DNA of 64,000 bases from Geomicrobium sp. JCM 19038 (GCF_000698125.1 NZ_BAXA01000002.1:124001-188000), one strand, 5' to 3'. Numbered from the stretch's first letter, positions 43,477 to 53,382 are shown. A program made the numbers and translations. Notes: generated by a model not told the origin, from the sequence alone.

Positions 43477-43632
43477 TACTTAGGTGTCAATATGGACATA
43501 TAGACTATTTTTGTGAAATGGAGGGAATTAAATAGTAATAGTAAGTAAAAAGTAGTAAAATACTTGTACTATGAGTAGTTCTAACAATTAAATAATATTC
43601 GACAAGATTCGACGTCGAAGAGGAGGACTGTG

Positions 43633-45143
43633 ATGACGATCAGTACCGTGAAGAAGTTTGCGCTTACTTCGGTAACTGTCACAGGAGCAGCGCTTACGGT
43701 TCCAATGATCGCTGATGCGGCGCTTGAGAACCAGGTGTTACGCTACGGGCAACAATCAGAAGACGTTCGCCACTTACAGACATTGTTAAAGGAAAAAGGA
43801 TACTTTACATATCAAACCGCAACAGGGTACTACGGAGATGTCACTGTTCGAGCCGTTAGGCAGTTCCAAGGTGATCATTCTCTAAGTGTTGATGGCATAG
43901 CCGGACCACAGACGATCGGTGCGCTCTTAAAGGATCGACCGAGTGAACAAGTTAGAAGCAGTCAGAGCACATCAGGCGGTTCTTCTGGTACACTCATTCG
44001 CACTGGAATGAAAGGGGAAAGCGTCTCGAATTTGCAACGTCAGCTTAGAGATCTAGGGTTCTTTAACTCAACGGTTGATGGCCATTTCGGTCGTGTCACA
44101 CAAGCGGCTGTTCAAGACTTCCAACGATCACATGGTCTTGGGGTCGATGGCATTGTTGGTCCGCAGACACAGCGACAGTTACAAGTCGTTCAAGGCTCAG
44201 AAAGTGTTCTCGGTTCAGGGGGAGGCAACTCTTCATCAGGGAATTCAGGAAGCTCTACACCAGCATCGACAGGATTAATAAGTCCTGGTGATCGCGGTAA
44301 CCAAGTGTCGGTTTTGCAACAACAGTTAAAGGACTTAGGGTATTACAATCATGCAGTCACGGGCGTGTTTGGTCCGGTTACAGAACGAGCAGTACGAGAC
44401 TTTCAACGAACGAATCAAATCGGTGCGGACGGCTTAGTCGGACCACAAACGCATCGAACACTTGCCAGTAGTCCGAAACGTGCAGGGGACAGTGTTAGCA
44501 CGACGCCATCGGCACCATCAGGTGGAAACGGGATTGTTCGTCAAGGGATGCAGGGCCAACAAGTAACGAACTTACAGCAATTGCTTCGTGATAAGGGCTA
44601 TATGAACATTGCACCAACAGGGGTGTTCGGGGATCTTACATATCAAGCAGTACGTAAGTTTCAACAAGATCATCGTTTAGCTGTAGACGGCATCGCAGGA
44701 CCGGCAACATTTGGCGCATTACAAGGAAATACAACAGCTCCGAGTAAGCGTCAACACCCCCTTCATCAGGAGGAGGCAGTGGCGGGAACTTTGTGACGAA
44801 CGTTGTAAACAGCGCATCGAACCATCTCGGGGTACCGTACGTCTGGGGAGGCACGTCTCCGTCAGGTTTCGATTGCTCTGGATTCATTCAGTACGTATTC
44901 AAAGAAAACGGTGTGAACACACCACGTACCGTTGCCAATATGTTTTCTAGTGGTACGAATGTAAGTTCACCGAGTGTAGGGGACATCGTCTTCTTCGATA
45001 CGACAGGGGGACCATCGCACGCAGGGATTTACATAGGAAACAACAAGTTCGTGCACGCAGGCTCTTCAACTGGAGTAACAGTCGCAGATTTGAATAACAG
45101 TTATTGGAACCCTCGCTACTTGGGAGCGAAGCGCCTTCATTAA
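43633..45143 (+). CDS. Secreted D,L-endopeptidase with four PG_binding_1 repeats and NlpC/P60 domain (frameshifted near 44746)
   Basis: 503 residues after correction (AGTAAGCG for AGTAAAGCG). Signal peptide, four PG_binding_1 repeats separated by Ser/Gly/Thr linkers (residues ~35-380), then an NlpC/P60 domain with an intact triad: Cys in PSGFDCSGFIQYVF, His in GPSHAGIYIG and His in FVHAGSS. Expected to cut between D-Glu and m-Dap in peptidoglycan stems. It is a paralogue of the gene at 41316 but catalytically complete. AGGAGG lies 6 bases before ATG 43633. Confidence 0.9.
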
Positions 45144-45193
45144 AATTTAAGAAACTCCTAACTGCAAACGAGAGCAATAAGATACACTCTTCG

Positions 45194-45230
45194 GCTACCA
45201 TGCATCTATATTTTATAGATGCATGGTAGC
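45194..45230 (+). terminator. Terminator after the NlpC/P60 gene
   Basis: 17-bp perfect stem from GCTACCATG (45194) to its complement ending GGTAGC (45230), loop TTT, followed by TTTATTTATTT. Confidence 0.8.
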
Positions 45231-45621
45231 TTTATTTATTTACGACCTACACTCTTCTATCACCTAATGTATTAAAGGAAACGAATTTGAAGATCATGTT
45301 ATCTCCTCTGTTTATTTTTGACGAGCGATCTTCTATCTCCAATAAGTTTTTATTGCATGAATTATTTAAAGTACTCCATCGGATGTAAATGGATTGCCCC
45401 TCACTTCGCCTACTCCTAAAGCAAGTTCCCGACTGTTTTGTTTAGTTTGGATTCGTCTTAACTTAGGATATACGTAGTTCATAGTTAAATATTGTTGGAG
45501 TCATTGAATCCATCGGAAAGATTAATTGGAAATCAGTTAACGAAGATTGAATTTTTAAACAAATACATTGACAATGTTTATTTTTAGTATACGATTAGTA
45601 GTATGTATATTACAAAACAGA

Positions 45622-45638
45622 GTTTTATAATATAAAAC
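45622..45638. promoter_or_regulatory. Palindromic operator, copy 1 (upstream of dctQ)
   Basis: GTTTTATAATATAAAAC: 8-bp arms GTTTTATA/TATAAAAC around a central A. The same 17-mer in reverse complement is at 47716-47732. Likely site for the island's IclR regulator. Confidence 0.65.
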
Positions 45639-45669
45639 ATTAGGTGGTCGATATTTGTAAACTAATAAT

Positions 45670-45683
45670 TGAAAGGGCTTACA
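45670..45683 (+). promoter_or_regulatory. Near-consensus cre (CcpA) site
   Basis: TGAAAGGGCTTACA matches TGWAANCGNTNWCA except for G in place of the central C. Suits carbon catabolite control of the transporter; weak evidence. Confidence 0.3.
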
Positions 45684-45804
45684 TATAACTCTTACTAGTG
45701 TTTTCGGCAATGGTGTTGCTAGTTTTGTAAATGAATTTACGACGTTTTCTAGTACTAAAAATTGTTCCGAGGGTTAAATTAAAACCGTTAAAGGAGGATG
45801 AAAA

Positions 45805-46371
45805 GTGATAAACATAATGAAATGGTTGGATGCTAATCTGGAGCGATATTTACTAATAGTATTTTCAATTGTCATGGTTATTGTGATTTTTACTCAAGTG
45901 GTTATGCGTTATCTATTTGACAACTCGCTAGCTTGGTCTGAAGAGTTGGCAAGATATTGCTTTATTTGGCTCGTCTATATTGGGGTGAGCTATGGTGTGA
46001 AAGAACAGCGACATATCAAGATTGACCTAGTACTTATTAGATTTAAAGAAAAGGGGCGTATTTTATTGAGCCTTTTATCAAATCTACTATTCTTAAGCTT
46101 TGCACTTTATATTGTCGTCTTTGGGGCGGTTATAACGGAGGCAATTATGAGTTACGGGCAATCTTCGCCATCGTTACAAATTCCAATGGGGATCATTTAT
46201 TTAGCTGCTCCTATTGGGATGGGATTAACATCAATCCGTTTACTTCAACAAATGATAAAACAAGTCAGAACACTTATGGGCACAGGTTCATTTGAAGTAA
46301 AAACTGAAAAGGATGAGGTTTTGGAGGATGTTGGACTTAAGCCTTCTAATAATGAAGGAGGAAAACAATGA
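45805..46371 (+). CDS. dctQ: TRAP transporter small permease DctQ
   Basis: 188 residues, four hydrophobic segments. TRAP DctQ signature: VVMRYLFDNSLAWSEELARYCFIWLVYIGVSYGVKEQRHIKID. Works with DctM and the solute-binding DctP to import organic or sugar acids with Na+. GTG start 7 bases after GGAGG. Overlaps dctM by 4 bp. The receptor gene dctP is 10 kb away at the other end of the island. Confidence 0.93.
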   Translation: MINIMKWLDANLERYLLIVFSIVMVIVIFTQVVMRYLFDNSLAWSEELARYCFIWLVYIGVSYGVKEQRHIKIDLVLIRFKEKGRILLSLLSNLLFLSFALYIVVFGAVITEAIMSYGQSSPSLQIPMGIIYLAAPIGMGLTSIRLLQQMIKQVRTLMGTGSFEVKTEKDEVLEDVGLKPSNNEGGKQ

Positions 46372-47640
46372 CAGCCATTATATTATTCGCTAGTTTTATT
46401 ATTTTGATATTTTTGAGTGTTCCGATTGGTATTTCTCTTGGGATTGCCACTTTAATTACGATTGTTGTTTCTGAAACATTACCACTTAGTTTCTTACCTC
46501 AAGCACTAATCAATGCAGTTGATAATTTCCCAATAATGGCGGTACCTTTTTTCATATTAGCAGGGAGATTATGGGAAGAGGTGGTTTGTCCCAACGATTA
46601 TTTGCAGTAGCAAATGCCATTGTGGGAAACAAAACAGGTGGAATTGCTATTGCGGCAATTATAACTTCTATGTTCTTTTCAGCAATGTCGGGTTCTGCTC
46701 CTGCTACAGTTGCGGCAGTTGGAGGACTTATGATCCCAGCCATGATTCAAGAAGGGTATGATCGTAAGTTTGCAACTGCTGTTATTGTTTCAGCCGGTTC
46801 ACTAGGGTGATTTTTCCACCAAGTATACCGATGGTCGTATATGGAGTGTCAGGTGGAGTTTCAATAGGGGACCTGTTTATTGCAGGGATCTTACCTGGTT
46901 TCTTGGTAGCGTTTGCATTAATGGTCTATGCATTCTGGTATTCAAAGAAAATGGGGTATAAGGGTTCTGGTGAAGAAGTAGGACTAAAAGTATTTGGAAA
47001 AGCAGCTTGGGAAGCGAAATGGGGACTTTTAGTTCCGGTTATTATACTAGGTGGTATTTATGGAGGAGTCTTTACACCGACTGAAGCTGCGGTCGTTGCG
47101 GTTGTATATGGATTTTTTGCTGGTGTCTTTCTTTACAAACAACTGAAGATAAAAGATATCCCCAGTGTTATTTCTGATGCTGCGTTAACGACAGCGACGA
47201 TTCTCATTATTGTTGGAGCAGCAACGGCTTTTGGTGGTTTAATGACAGTTGAGCAGATGCCTCAACAAATTGCTGCAGGTATTCTTTCAATTTCGGAAAA
47301 TCCAATCATTGTTATATTGCTAATTACAGTCTTATTACTTATTGTTGGATGCTTTATGGATACATTAGCAGCGATTATAATTTTGACGCCATTACTGTTA
47401 CCGATTGCAGTAAGTATTGGATTCGATCCCGTTCATTTTGGGATTATTATGGTCATTAATTTAGCAATAGGATTTATTACACCACCGGTAGGTGTAAACT
47501 TATTTGTTGGTTCGGGGATATCAGGCCTTTCAATTGAAGCGATAGCCAAAGCAGTTGTTCCATTTTTCTTTGCCATGCTCATTTCATTAATCGTTGTCAT
47601 ATTTATTCCACAGATTTCATTGTTGCTTGTACCAGAATGA
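46368..47640 (+). CDS. dctM: TRAP transporter large permease DctM (two frame breaks)
   Basis: 424 residues after correction, about 12 membrane helices. Signature regions: PIMAVPFFILAGRIMGRGGLSQRLF, MSGSAPATVAAVGGLMIPAM, SAGSLGVIFPPSIPMVVYG, and GGVFTPTEAAVVAVVYG. Breaks: near 46567 (GGAGATTATG for GGAGAATTATG, one A lost) and near 46806 (AGGGTGAT for AGGGGTGAT, one G lost). Forms the Na+/substrate-translocating subunit with DctQ. Confidence 0.92.
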
Positions 47641-47660
47641 TAAATAACAAGCAAAATAGA

Positions 47661-47689
47661 TTGAAAATTCATCATTTATCTAATAAAAT
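47661..47689 (+). promoter_or_regulatory. Promoter of the hydroxyacid dehydrogenase gene
   Basis: TTGAAA (47661-47666), 17-bp spacer, TAAAAT (47684-47689). The palindrome at 47716-47732 would lie about +20 to +36 from the start site. Confidence 0.6.
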
Positions 47690-47715
47690 GTATGTGTATT
47701 ATAATTAAAAACAAT

Positions 47716-47732
47716 GTTTTATATTATAAAAC
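47716..47732. promoter_or_regulatory. Palindromic operator, copy 2 (upstream of the hydroxyacid dehydrogenase)
   Basis: GTTTTATATTATAAAAC, the exact reverse complement of copy 1 at 45622-45638. It is placed between a good promoter and the start codon, a position suited to repression. Confidence 0.65.
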
Positions 47733-47754
47733 AAATGTATTCGGAGGGATACGC

Positions 47755-48747
47755 ATGAATTCATGGAAAGTTGTCATAACAGATTATGAATTCTCTTCGT
47801 TAGAAATTGAAGAAGATGTATTTGATGGACATAATATAGAATTTATTAAGGCGCAATGTAAAACAGAAGATGAAGTAATCGAAGCCTGTAAAGATGCAGA
47901 TGCAATTCTTAATCAATATGCACCGATTACATCGAATGTAATTGCTTCTTTAGGAAAGTGTCGGGTCATAGCCAGATATGGTGTTGGTGTAAATACGATT
48001 GATTTGAAAGCGGCTTCCTCTAAAGGAATCCATGTTTGCAATGTGACGGACTATTGTAAGGATGAAGTATCTGATCATGCACTGTCCTTAATGTTGGCTG
48101 CTGCTAGAAAAATCTCTTTACTTAATCACTCTGTAAAGAATCTTAACTGGGATTATAAGCAAAGCATACCGATTTATCGAATTAGAGGAAGAAAACTAGG
48201 GCTCGTCGGGTTTGGGAATATTCCCCAAATGCTTGCGATAAAGGCAGCCACTCTTGGTCTAGCTGTATACGCATATGACCCTTATGCTTCGAAAGAACTT
48301 GCAGATCATCATGATGTAAAACTAGTGGATTTAGATACGTTATGTGGAATATCTGATTTTATATCGATTCATGCACCTTTAACGAACGAGACAGAAGGAA
48401 TGATTAGTACTGAACAATTTAAGCAAATGAAGAAGGATGCATTCGTAATCAATACAGCAAGAGGATCAATTATTGATGAAGAAGCTCTAATTGAAGCTTT
48501 GGATAATAATAGGATACATGGTGCAGCACTCGATGTAATAGAGAAAGAGCCTCTTGAGGTGAATAACCCGTTAACAGGGTATTCTAATGTCATTCTTACC
48601 CCCCATGTCGCATGGTATTCCGAGGAATCACAAGCCGAGTTAAAGCAAAAGACTGCCCAAAATGTTCTTGATGTTCTTTTAGGTAATAAGCCGAAGTACT
48701 TCGTTAATGAAAGGATGATAAAGGAAGCAGTAAGTGATGAATCGTGA
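47755..48747 (+). CDS. D-isomer 2-hydroxyacid dehydrogenase (CtBP/PGDH-like)
   Basis: 330-residue NAD-dependent dehydrogenase. Catalytic set: Arg in NTARGSIIDEEAL, Glu in DVIEKEPLE, His in LTPHVAWYSEE. The Rossmann loop reads GLVGFGNIPQML, so the third Gly of GxGxxG is Pro, which is unusual. Asp in VYAYDPY suggests NAD rather than NADP. In this island it could oxidise or reduce a sugar-derived 2-hydroxy or 2-keto acid; which is unknown. ATG 47755 with GGAGGG upstream. Confidence 0.88.
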   Translation: MNSWKVVITDYEFSSLEIEEDVFDGHNIEFIKAQCKTEDEVIEACKDADAILNQYAPITSNVIASLGKCRVIARYGVGVNTIDLKAASSKGIHVCNVTDYCKDEVSDHALSLMLAAARKISLLNHSVKNLNWDYKQSIPIYRIRGRKLGLVGFGNIPQMLAIKAATLGLAVYAYDPYASKELADHHDVKLVDLDTLCGISDFISIHAPLTNETEGMISTEQFKQMKKDAFVINTARGSIIDEEALIEALDNNRIHGAALDVIEKEPLEVNNPLTGYSNVILTPHVAWYSEESQAELKQKTAQNVLDVLLGNKPKYFVNERMIKEAVSDES

Positions 48748-48947
48748 GTGTCAAGTAGTAATGTTGCCTCTGTTTCGCCATTATCAGAACACGGTGTAGG
48801 TGGTTCAGTCGCGACACCCTCATTTTTTGGGAGTGTTTAGGTATTAAGGAAACGGTAGATGAAACTGGGCACAAACGCAAGATGATCCTGAGTTCAAAAA
48901 GTCTTAGAACATATAAAGTAAGTTTTATGTTAGGTGGTGATTCATTT

Positions 48948-50198
48948 TTGGGAGCTATTCAAGAGATATTAAAAGATATTTCAGTTCCTGAAGTTGTGGA
49001 TGTTCAACAAACATTTTCTGCTCCAGTTGTTGAAGATGTCCGAGCAGCAGTGAGAATAGCCATTTCGAGTCGAGGTGTACTAAAGAAAGTCAAGCGTGGA
49101 GATCGTGTTGCTATTGCCGTAGGCAGCCGAGGGCTTACTGATTTGCCTATCCTTGTAGAAGAAACAGTGCGGTCTGTACAGGAGATTGAAGCGATTCCTT
49201 TCATCATACCTGCAATGGGCAGTCATGGTGGCGCTAGTAGTCAAGGGCAGGCAGATGTTTTGAAAGCACTTGGTGTTACCGAAGATCGTGTGGGAGCGCC
49301 AATCATATCCAGCATGAAAGTTGTGAAGGTTGGAAGTACGAATTCTGGTATTCCCATCTATACCGATCAATACGCTTACGAAGCAGATCATATTATTGTT
49401 ATCAACCGCATCAAGCCACATACAGCGTTTCGAGGCGAAGTGGAAAGTGGACTGACAAAAATGATAACAATTGGATTAGGGAAGCAGAAGGGTGCAGAAG
49501 AAGCTCATAAGCTAGGCTTTGGTTATATGGCAGATCATGTTCCTGAAATGGCACACATCGTACGTGAGAAAAGTCCAATATTATTTGGGTTAGGTACAAT
49601 TGAGAATGCTTATGACCAAATAGCAAAAGTTGTAGCAATTCCTGCGGAATGTCTGGAAGCAGAAGAACCGGTACTTTTAAAAGAGGCAAAGCAACTGATG
49701 CCAAAAATACTAATAAATCCAATTGATGTCCTTATTATTGACGAGATAGGCAAGGATATTTCAGGAGATGGAATGGACCCTAATATCAGTGGGCGATTTG
49801 CAACTCCCTACGCTGATGGGGGAGTAAATGCTACGAGGGTAGTTGTATTGGACCTTACATCCAAGACCACAGGAAATGCCAATGGAATTGGTCTTGCAGA
49901 TTTAACGACTCGACAAGCATTTGAAAAAATACAATTCGAAAAAGGATACGTAAATGCCCTGACAAGCACCGTTTTAGAAGTTGTGAAACTACCGATGTTT
50001 TTAGAATCTAAGGAGCTGGCAGTAAAAGCGGCAATTAAAACGTCACAAGTTAAAAACTTAAACGAAGCAAAGATTGTGCGTATTAAAAATACCCTAGAGT
50101 TGGAACGAATACAAGTTTCTACGTCTTTATTGGACGTTATTCACTGTCATGCAAGCCTGACTGCTTTATCCAAACCGAAGAAGATGAATTTTCAATAA
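48948..50198 (+). CDS. LarA/DUF2088-family protein (possible nickel-pincer racemase or epimerase)
   Basis: 416 residues with start TTG 48948, chosen because AGGTGGTG lies 8 bases upstream; an ATG at 48882 has no ribosome binding site. Two-domain DUF2088 architecture: VKRGDRVAIAVGSRGLTDLP, IIPAMGSHGGASSQGQADVLKALG, and NRIKPHTAFRGEVESGLTKMITIGLGKQKGAEEAH, where the His and Lys may correspond to LarA's nickel-pincer ligands. Characterised relatives racemise or epimerise 2-hydroxyacids, including C2 of sugar acids. It needs LarB/C/E products made elsewhere. A role in interconverting C2 epimers of an imported aldonate is inference. Confidence 0.8.
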   Translation: MGAIQEILKDISVPEVVDVQQTFSAPVVEDVRAAVRIAISSRGVLKKVKRGDRVAIAVGSRGLTDLPILVEETVRSVQEIEAIPFIIPAMGSHGGASSQGQADVLKALGVTEDRVGAPIISSMKVVKVGSTNSGIPIYTDQYAYEADHIIVINRIKPHTAFRGEVESGLTKMITIGLGKQKGAEEAHKLGFGYMADHVPEMAHIVREKSPILFGLGTIENAYDQIAKVVAIPAECLEAEEPVLLKEAKQLMPKILINPIDVLIIDEIGKDISGDGMDPNISGRFATPYADGGVNATRVVVLDLTSKTTGNANGIGLADLTTRQAFEKIQFEKGYVNALTSTVLEVVKLPMFLESKELAVKAAIKTSQVKNLNEAKIVRIKNTLELERIQVSTSLLDVIHCHASLTALSKPKKMNFQ

Positions 50199-50220
50199 AC
50201 ATTATAAGGACGTGGTTGTG

Positions 50221-52426
50221 ATGGTAAAGTATCCTCTCATTACAGATTCATATAATCCATATCGTGACAATGTACAAGGGAAAGCTAATGAGCCAATTAC
50301 AGTTGCTGGTTTATTGGATCGTTCCAAGCAAGTTTTGGGGAAATCTTATGAAGGTAGTGTTCCTGATTGGACACTAGATGAGATCTATGATCGGCTTGAG
50401 AATAATGCTCCGCGTATTGCCATTATCGGGGGTTCTTCTGATCACCCTGCTCACATTATGGATTTTCAAACCTCATCCCGTGCAGCAATTCGTATTTGGG
50501 AAAATGGTGGAGTTCCTTTTTACTTCTCAACGCCCGTCATGTGTGATGGCACAGCGCAGAGTAATCAAGGGATGAGTTACTCTCTTCAGAGCAGAAATGC
50601 TGTTGCGCAAATGATTGTCAATCAGCTAGAGTCTCATAATTATCACGGTGCTTTTGTTATTCAAGGTTGTGATAAACAGCCACTAGGGGTGGTAAGCGGA
50701 CTTGCACATTTGGACCGTTTAAGACAAGAACGTGGGGAGACACCGTTTATAGCTACTTTTGCTCCTGCGCATGTACTACAAGGTGGCACAATTCCAGATG
50801 ATTTATGGGGTGAATTGGAAGAAGTTGCTGAGAGAGCTGTTGCACAAGGCTACTCAGATATTGCAGATGATTTGAATGATGCGATGGCTTATATCTTACA
50901 ATGTTCATCTAATACTTCATTTCAAGGCGTCTTTGAACGTGCGGTAGCTCATGAAGTCATGAGCTTTGAAGAACATAAATATTTTGAAAAGAGATTAGCT
51001 GTAAATACTTGTGATGGCGCAGGTGGTGTTTGTGCATTTAATGGTACGGGAAATAGCTCCCGTCATATTGTTGCGGGATTTGGTCTTGTGCATCCCGAAT
51101 TGGAACTATTAACAGAAGCACCGTCACAAGATGTAATAAATGCAGCACTTGATTCATTTGAAGTGATGTTAAATAAAAAGGAATTCGGCGTTTCGAACCT
51201 TGTGGCTGCTAACATAAGAAATGGCATTCGAATTCATAGTTCCTCTGGTGGCTCAACAAATCTCATGATGCATATTGTGGCAGCCATGTTGTACGGCGGG
51301 TATCAATTTTCTCTACAGGACTTAAATAAACTTCACAACGAATGCAAGATACCGGACCTTTTTAATTACAGCCTTACAGAAGATCGTGATATTTATCAGC
51401 TTGCAATGCAATGTTGTGATAGTTCAAGTAGAGGTATGGAATCATTATTCTATGAACTTCTTCAGAATGATGTGCCGATGGATGTGCATGCATTAACGGT
51501 TGAAGGGCGTACTTGGATGGAGCGTCTTGAGAAGAAACAAGGTCTTTCAGCAGAGAATGTAAAAAAGAATCGCATTATTCTATCGAAACCCCGTCGTGCA
51601 TTCAGTGGTGTGGATGTATTAAAGGTAACTTCTTTGATTCCGCTGTTGTGAAAATCAGTGGTATGCCGACCCTCAGCTTGATATGTTTGATAACAAAGTG
51701 GCTCAAGTTCTTTATTTTGAAAATGAGGAGGATGCGAATAAAGAACTGTTGGACGATCGCTTATTAGAGAATTTGAAGCAACGGGAAGTATTTCAGAAGT
51801 CTCATCTACTTGCGCAACTTAAAAAGAACGACTCAGCTTCTTATCAAGAATGCCTCGAGATGAATACGGAGCAGCTTTTTGATTACATGATTGAGAATGA
51901 ATCACTGAAAATTGCTATTATTATTGCTGGTCAGGGGCCTGAGGCTTATGGGATGCCAGAGATGTTCACACCCATGCAACATATAAACACCAACAGGAAA
52001 ATGAAAAAACTAGCTACAGTAATCAGTGATGGCAGATATTCTGGAGTGACTTTTGGTGCAGCCATTGGCCATATGACTCCAGAAGCCAAGAACAATGGCG
52101 GAATTTTGTATTTGCAAAGTGGCGATCTCCTTCACATTGGATTAAGAAATAAAAAAATAGATTTTCTGGAGGTTAGAGAGGACCATGAGGTAGAAGTTAG
52201 CAATCGTTTCAATCAGATTACGAATCAACGTAATGAAGTTGCCAATCTTCGCAAGGAACGGATGAACAGGCGGATGAAACGGGTAGCTGCATCAAATAGG
52301 ATGCCATACCATACTGATGCTTCTGAAGGTGTTGTGCCACACTTAATCAAAGACGAGGCGGATAAAGACTATGTTCCAATATTGAAGTCTGTATCTATTG
52401 CTAATGTAGAGAAAGAGAGGATATAA
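50221..52426 (+). CDS. IlvD/Edd-family sugar-acid dehydratase, long YjhG/YagF-like form (two frame breaks)
   Basis: Fe-S dehydratase, expected to convert an aldonate to its 2-keto-3-deoxy form. About 735 residues after correction, much longer than the 560-600 of IlvD and even the ~655 of YjhG/YagF. Cluster Cys candidates: VMCDGTAQSNQGM, VIQGCDKQPLGV and TCDGAGGVCAFNGTG. SSGGSTNLMMHIVAAM and TVISDGRYSGVTFGAAIGHMTPEA are family motifs. Breaks near 51622 (LK|GNFFDSAVVKISG) and 51671 (GMPTP|QLDMF). The GSSDHPAHIMDFQTS and GGVPF segments match the xylonate dehydratase branch best. Substrate unproven. ATG 50221 or GTG 50218 could be the start. Confidence 0.85.
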
Positions 52427-53362
52427 ATGAAAGAAACGAGACAGTTTATACAATCGTTAGGTTTCCCAGATTCTGATTTGAACGATTTACCGACTTCTAA
52501 AAAGCGTTTTCCAGATGGAGCTCAATATCGAATTGAGATCCCTAGTGTTGAAGGACCAGAAGCTGTCAAAGCAGTTCTATCGGCAAAAGAAGTCCATCAA
52601 GTTGACATCCATCGTATTTCACAAGGCAGTGGTATTATGCTGTTAACTGACGACGAAATAATAGAGATGAGAGATTTATGTAATGAACAAAAAATTGAGC
52701 TAAGTTTATTCGTTGGACCGAGAGGAACGTTTGATGTTACAGCGATGCAGCGTGCAAGTGCAGGTCAAATCGCAGGGCTTCGTTCTCAAGGCATGAACCA
52801 GCTTGTGTATGCGATAGAAGATATTAAACGTGCTTGTAAATTAGGTATTCGAAGCATACTTGTTGCTGATGAAGGCCTTTTAAGCTTAGTAAATGAGGCA
52901 AAGAAAGGCGGTCAGTTGCCTTCAGATCTAGTTGTGAAAGTATCTGTTCAAGTGGCACATGCGAACCCTGTTTCAATTCGTATAATGGAGACGATTGGTG
53001 CCAATACCTACAATGTACCGACAGATTTAACTTTAGATAAACTTGCGGCGATTCGTGAGGCAGTTGATATTCCGATAGATATGTATGTCGAAGCACCAGA
53101 TGATGTAGGTGGATTTATTCGATACTACGATATCCCAGAAATTATTCGAATAGCGGCTCCGGTGTACATTAAGTTTGGCTTGAGAAATGCCCCGAATATT
53201 TACCCTTCAGGGACTCATCTTGAGGATACTGTTGTGCGATTGACGAAAGAGCGAGTAAGAAGGGCGAAATTAGGTCTGGATATTATTCAGCGATATGCAC
53301 CGGAATTAAACATGTCACCTGCAGGAAGTATAGACCTTGGGCTTACCAATGTAAAAGTATGA
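52427..53362 (+). CDS. U32-peptidase-like TIM-barrel protein, unknown function
   Basis: 311 residues, starting one base after the dehydratase stop codon, so clearly cotranscribed. The core pattern ACKLGIRSILVADEGLLSLV, VKVSVQVAHANPVSIRIMETIGA and DKLAAIREAVDIPIDMYVEAP resembles the N-terminal barrel of peptidase U32 proteins, but the C-terminal features of true U32 proteases are absent. Another conserved-looking segment is RISQGSGIMLLTDDEI. In its context it may be an aldolase, isomerase or cofactor-linked enzyme for sugar acids rather than a protease. I cannot assign a reaction. Confidence 0.65.
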   Translation: MKETRQFIQSLGFPDSDLNDLPTSKKRFPDGAQYRIEIPSVEGPEAVKAVLSAKEVHQVDIHRISQGSGIMLLTDDEIIEMRDLCNEQKIELSLFVGPRGTFDVTAMQRASAGQIAGLRSQGMNQLVYAIEDIKRACKLGIRSILVADEGLLSLVNEAKKGGQLPSDLVVKVSVQVAHANPVSIRIMETIGANTYNVPTDLTLDKLAAIREAVDIPIDMYVEAPDDVGGFIRYYDIPEIIRIAAPVYIKFGLRNAPNIYPSGTHLEDTVVRLTKERVRRAKLGLDIIQRYAPELNMSPAGSIDLGLTNVKV

Positions 53363-53382
53363 CGGATTAGGGTTACAGTTCT

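Larger units (their letters stand above)
45144..45804. other. Intergenic region at the left edge of the catabolic island
   Basis: 661 bp, clearly A+T-rich. It holds a perfect 17-bp-stem hairpin (45194-45230), a TTGACA (45568-45573) with no good -10 at 17 bp, the palindrome GTTTTATAATATAAAAC (45622-45638) and a near-cre sequence (45670-45683). The stretch 45231-45540 shows nothing recognisable. Confidence 0.6.

Noticed and set aside
46560-46815. Programmed frameshifting in dctM (and similar breaks elsewhere)
   Set aside because: No slippery heptamer with downstream structure is seen, and the same type of one-base loss occurs in unrelated genes across the window. Sequence error is the simpler reading.
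48948-50198. Calling the DUF2088 protein a lactate racemase
   Set aside because: The characteristic LarA segments are altered and the island contains no lactate genes; only family membership can be supported.
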